Positions 61,608 through 64,000 of a stretch of 64,000 nucleotides of DNA are shown here, piece after piece; the stretch's first letter is position 1, and each line of letters opens with the position of its first letter. A program made the translations under genes and the position numbers. Source of the DNA: Olleya sediminilitoris. GTDB taxonomy: Bacteria > Bacteroidota > Bacteroidia > Flavobacteriales > Flavobacteriaceae. The stretch is from positions 62,001 to 126,000 of the forward strand of contig NZ_JAEMEF010000005.1 in the NCBI RefSeq assembly GCF_016785945.1, in the 5' to 3' direction. The notes beneath the pieces were generated by a model, which had not been told where the DNA came from, did not search any database, and worked only from the letters and a program-made list of their open reading frames with translations.

Positions 61608-64000
61608 ATGGAAGATCATTTAAGTAACGGTAATTCTCAAATGTTTGACTTTAAGGCTTTTGTTTACAGAGCTATTAGTTACTGGAAATGGTTTGTGTTA
61701 TTATTAATTGTGGGCTTGTATGTTGTTTATCAACAAAATATTAGACGCGAGTTTCCTTATACATTAGAAGCCTCTTTAACTGTACAAGATGATAAAAACC
61801 CTTTATTTACTTCTAATACAAGTTTGGTTTTTAACTATGGTGGTATATCAGGAAAAGTTCAAGAAGTGTTACTTAATTTAAAGTCAAGAAAACATCATGA
61901 GAAAGTAGTCGATAGTTTAAACTTATATTTAACTTATTCTACACAAGGACGTTTTTATAAAACAGATATTTATGGTAGTCAGCCTTTTAAATTTGTTGGT
62001 TTAGATAGTGCATATCAGGTTATAGGTCAGCCAATAAAAATTAATTTTAGTGACGCTAATACTTTTACTTTATCTTATGATTTTGGAGAAGCAACCAAAG
62101 TTACTGCTCAAAATTATCTAGATAAAAGCATTAAGACAATTGCTTTAAAGACACCAACGTTTTCTAAGTCCTATACTTTAAATGAATATATAGACTTGCC
62201 TTTTTTTAAAGGTAGTATTGTGAAAATTAAAGCTAAAGCTAAAGCTATAGCTATAAATACAGACTATTTTATTCAGTATAACAACTTTAACAGTACTGTA
62301 TCTTCTTTTGTAAATAATTATGCTGTCACCAATCAACAAGGTTCACCATTGTTAGTGACTAGATTAACTAATAAAAATAAAGCTAAAATTGTTGATTATA
62401 TTAATACGTCTGTTTTTATTTTAGAACGTGATCAATTGCAACGTAAAAATCAATATGCCATAAATACAGTTGCTTTTATTGACAAACAATTAGCAAGGGT
62501 TAAGGGTCAGTTAAACAGAAAAGCAGACTCGTTAAACGACTTTATGCGTAGTAATAAGATATTTGATTTAGAAAACGAAAGTACTTTGCTATCGGCTAAA
62601 ATTGAAGGTTATAATGATCAAAAAGAAATACTGAATCAATCGTTACTGTCTTATGATTTATTAAAAAATTACTTATTAACAAGTCAGGACTTTACAAGTT
62701 TTCCTGCGCCAGCATTACAAGGGATTGACGATCCAAATATTTCGGCAAGTATTTCTAAGATTATAAGTTTGTCCATACAAAAATCTACTTTAGAATCTTC
62801 CGTAAGAGATAATGTTTCGGTATTTGGTGATTTAAATAATCAGATTGAATCATTAAAGAATGTGATGTTAGAAAACATTGCTTCGGTTAAAACTAACATT
62901 GGTTATCAAATTCAATCTATCAATTCAAAAATATATAGTTCAGAAAGTCAATATTCTACTTTACCAGAAAGTCAACAAAAATTAGAAGCTATTGAACGCG
63001 AGTATTTACTTAGTCAAAGTACTTATAATTTGTATTTGGCTAAACGTGGTGAAGCCGATTTAATAAAAGCCTCTAATATTTCTGATATTATTTTAATTGA
63101 GCCAGCAAAAGATATAGGTCAAGGTCGTAATAAGGTTAACCTTAGCATACGCTATGTGTTTGCTGTTTTGGCAGCTTTAATACCAATTATAATACTTGCT
63201 TTTATTATTACATTTTTTGACAATAAAATACATGTTCCGAGTGATTTAGAAAAACTGGCTAATATTCCGTTATTGGGTGTTGTCGGTAAAAATGATACAG
63301 ATAATAATTTGGCTGTATTTAATAAGCCTAAATCAGCAGTAGCAGAGGCATTTAGAGCGGTACGTTCTAGCCTTCAATTTATATATAAAAAGCATGAATT
63401 AGAAGGGACTAAAACCGTTATGGTGACGTCTTCAATTAGTGGAGAAGGTAAAACGTTTTGTTCTATTAATATAGCATCTGTTTTCGCTTTAAGCGGAAAG
63501 AAAACCGTGTTAGTAGGGTTAGATTTACGTAAACCGAAGATTTTTGGCGATTTTGATATTGATAATTCTATTGGTGCAGTTAATTATTTAATAGGTCAAA
63601 AGAATTTATCTGAAGTCGTGCAAAAGACTAAAGTTGAACATTTGGACGTCATAACCTCTGGACCTATTCCTCCTAATCCATCAGAATTACTGATAGGAGA
63701 ACAAATGGATCGTTTTATAGAGGAGTTAAAAGCGAATTACGATTATATTGTTTTAGATACACCACCTCTTGGTTTAGTAGCCGATGCGTTTGAGTTAATT
63801 GAATATGCGGATGCGTCTTTATATGTTGTACGTCAGGATTATACTAAAAAAGAAATGCTAGGTTTAATTAATGATAAGCATAATAAAGGTGAGGTAAAAA
63901 ACATCAGTTTTTTGTATAACTTTTATGATCAAAAAGGAAAGTATGGTTACGGCTATGGTTATGGCTATGGTTATGGTGCTTATGGTAATGGCTATCATGA
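61608..64000 (+). CDS. Exopolysaccharide tyrosine-protein kinase (Wzc-like), 3' end missing
   Basis: Incomplete at the window edge (797 codons seen). Partner of Wza: polysaccharide co-polymerase and BY-kinase in the inner membrane. Order: N-terminal helix FVLLLIVGLYVVY (about residue 29-42), a periplasmic Wzz region with coiled coil, a second helix (FAVLAALIPIIILAFIITFF, about 515), then the cytoplasmic kinase with Walker A SSISGEGKT (about 608-616), Walker A' VGLDLRKPK, Walker B YIVLDTPP (about 713-720). The visible C-terminus has a tyrosine cluster of alternating Tyr-Gly (eight Tyr in about 20 residues), the usual autophosphorylation site. Translation is coupled to wza (3-bp gap). Confidence 0.93.
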   Translation, partial: MEDHLSNGNSQMFDFKAFVYRAISYWKWFVLLLIVGLYVVYQQNIRREFPYTLEASLTVQDDKNPLFTSNTSLVFNYGGISGKVQEVLLNLKSRKHHEKVVDSLNLYLTYSTQGRFYKTDIYGSQPFKFVGLDSAYQVIGQPIKINFSDANTFTLSYDFGEATKVTAQNYLDKSIKTIALKTPTFSKSYTLNEYIDLPFFKGSIVKIKAKAKAIAINTDYFIQYNNFNSTVSSFVNNYAVTNQQGSPLLVTRLTNKNKAKIVDYINTSVFILERDQLQRKNQYAINTVAFIDKQLARVKGQLNRKADSLNDFMRSNKIFDLENESTLLSAKIEGYNDQKEILNQSLLSYDLLKNYLLTSQDFTSFPAPALQGIDDPNISASISKIISLSIQKSTLESSVRDNVSVFGDLNNQIESLKNVMLENIASVKTNIGYQIQSINSKIYSSESQYSTLPESQQKLEAIEREYLLSQSTYNLYLAKRGEADLIKASNISDIILIEPAKDIGQGRNKVNLSIRYVFAVLAALIPIIILAFIITFFDNKIHVPSDLEKLANIPLLGVVGKNDTDNNLAVFNKPKSAVAEAFRAVRSSLQFIYKKHELEGTKTVMVTSSISGEGKTFCSINIASVFALSGKKTVLVGLDLRKPKIFGDFDIDNSIGAVNYLIGQKNLSEVVQKTKVEHLDVITSGPIPPNPSELLIGEQMDRFIEELKANYDYIVLDTPPLGLVADAFELIEYADASLYVVRQDYTKKEMLGLINDKHNKGEVKNISFLYNFYDQKGKYGYGYGYGYGYGAYGNGYH
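63485..63499 (+). repeat. Copy of the dispersed motif in wzc
   Basis: CGCTTTAAGCGGAAA, consensus-like with AA in the middle, inside the kinase coding region. Confidence 0.4.

Noticed and set aside
1-64000. tRNA or rRNA genes, insertion sequences, prophage
   Set aside because: None of the intergenic gaps shows a cloverleaf-like or rRNA-like sequence, and no transposase, integrase or phage gene was seen.

Overview
The window is a dense stretch of an AT-rich Bacteroidota chromosome, most likely a marine Flavobacteriaceae (Olleya/Lacinutrix/Winogradskyella-like). Evidence: flavobacterial marker families (DUF5606, the DUF2795-type small acidic protein, tandem DUF368, OstA-like protein, TonB-type outer-membrane barrel with carboxypeptidase-like plug domain), no obvious Shine-Dalgarno sites, and repeated promoter -7 boxes of the Bacteroidota form TAnnTTTG a few bases upstream of start codons. 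No rRNA, tRNA, CRISPR array, insertion sequence or prophage was seen; this is mostly core genome. Several start codons were moved downstream of the longest possible one because a TAnnTTTG box overlaps the longer start (popT-like gene, fur, dus, recR, aceB, the aceB-divergent regulator, wza).

Layout. 1-1.2 kb: divergent LPS-core genes (a family 9 glycosyltransferase cut by the window edge, and a WaaP-like kinase that seems to lack an ATG start). 1.25-4.6 kb: dapD diverging from ruvX-def, DUF5606 and mazG. 4.56-5.23 kb: an unusual gene-poor stretch with a 65-66 bp tandem array that repeats the 3' end of mazG, then a candidate structured small RNA with its own promoter and terminator. 5.2-10 kb: a DUF349 coiled-coil protein and a coupled operon of two DUF368 undecaprenyl-phosphate transporters plus aroE. 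10-19 kb: TPR protein, class III aminotransferase, OstA-like protein, purA, a Fur-family regulator and the (p)ppGpp enzyme. 19-31 kb: envelope and RNA genes, mostly minus strand (DEAD-box helicase, transglutaminase-like protein, FUSC transporter, B12-type radical SAM enzyme, dihydrouridine synthase). 31-37 kb: htpG, an S9 peptidase, fabH. 37-45 kb: outer-membrane receptor, CoA-binding protein, Na+/solute symporter, recR-glycosyltransferase, and a 2-oxo acid dehydrogenase E2.

45-52 kb: an OmpA-type lipoprotein and the glyoxylate shunt (aceB-aceA) divergent from a RamB/ScfR-like regulator, with three TTCGCnAAAA repeats at exact 17-bp spacing in the shared promoter. 52-60.5 kb: secA, cobalamin adenosyltransferase, O-methyltransferase-like protein, a divergent HTH/Roadblock-like gene pair and an ABC-F ATPase. 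60.6-64 kb: start of an exopolysaccharide export locus (wza-wzc); wzc runs off the window.

The most notable unexplained signals are the mazG-tail repeat array, the candidate RNA next to it, the operator array at aceBA, a dispersed 14-bp motif related to CGCTTTCGCGGAAA, the likely ATT start of the LPS kinase, and the orphan HTH/Roadblock pair. Function calls rest on family recognition by eye; no database search was run.
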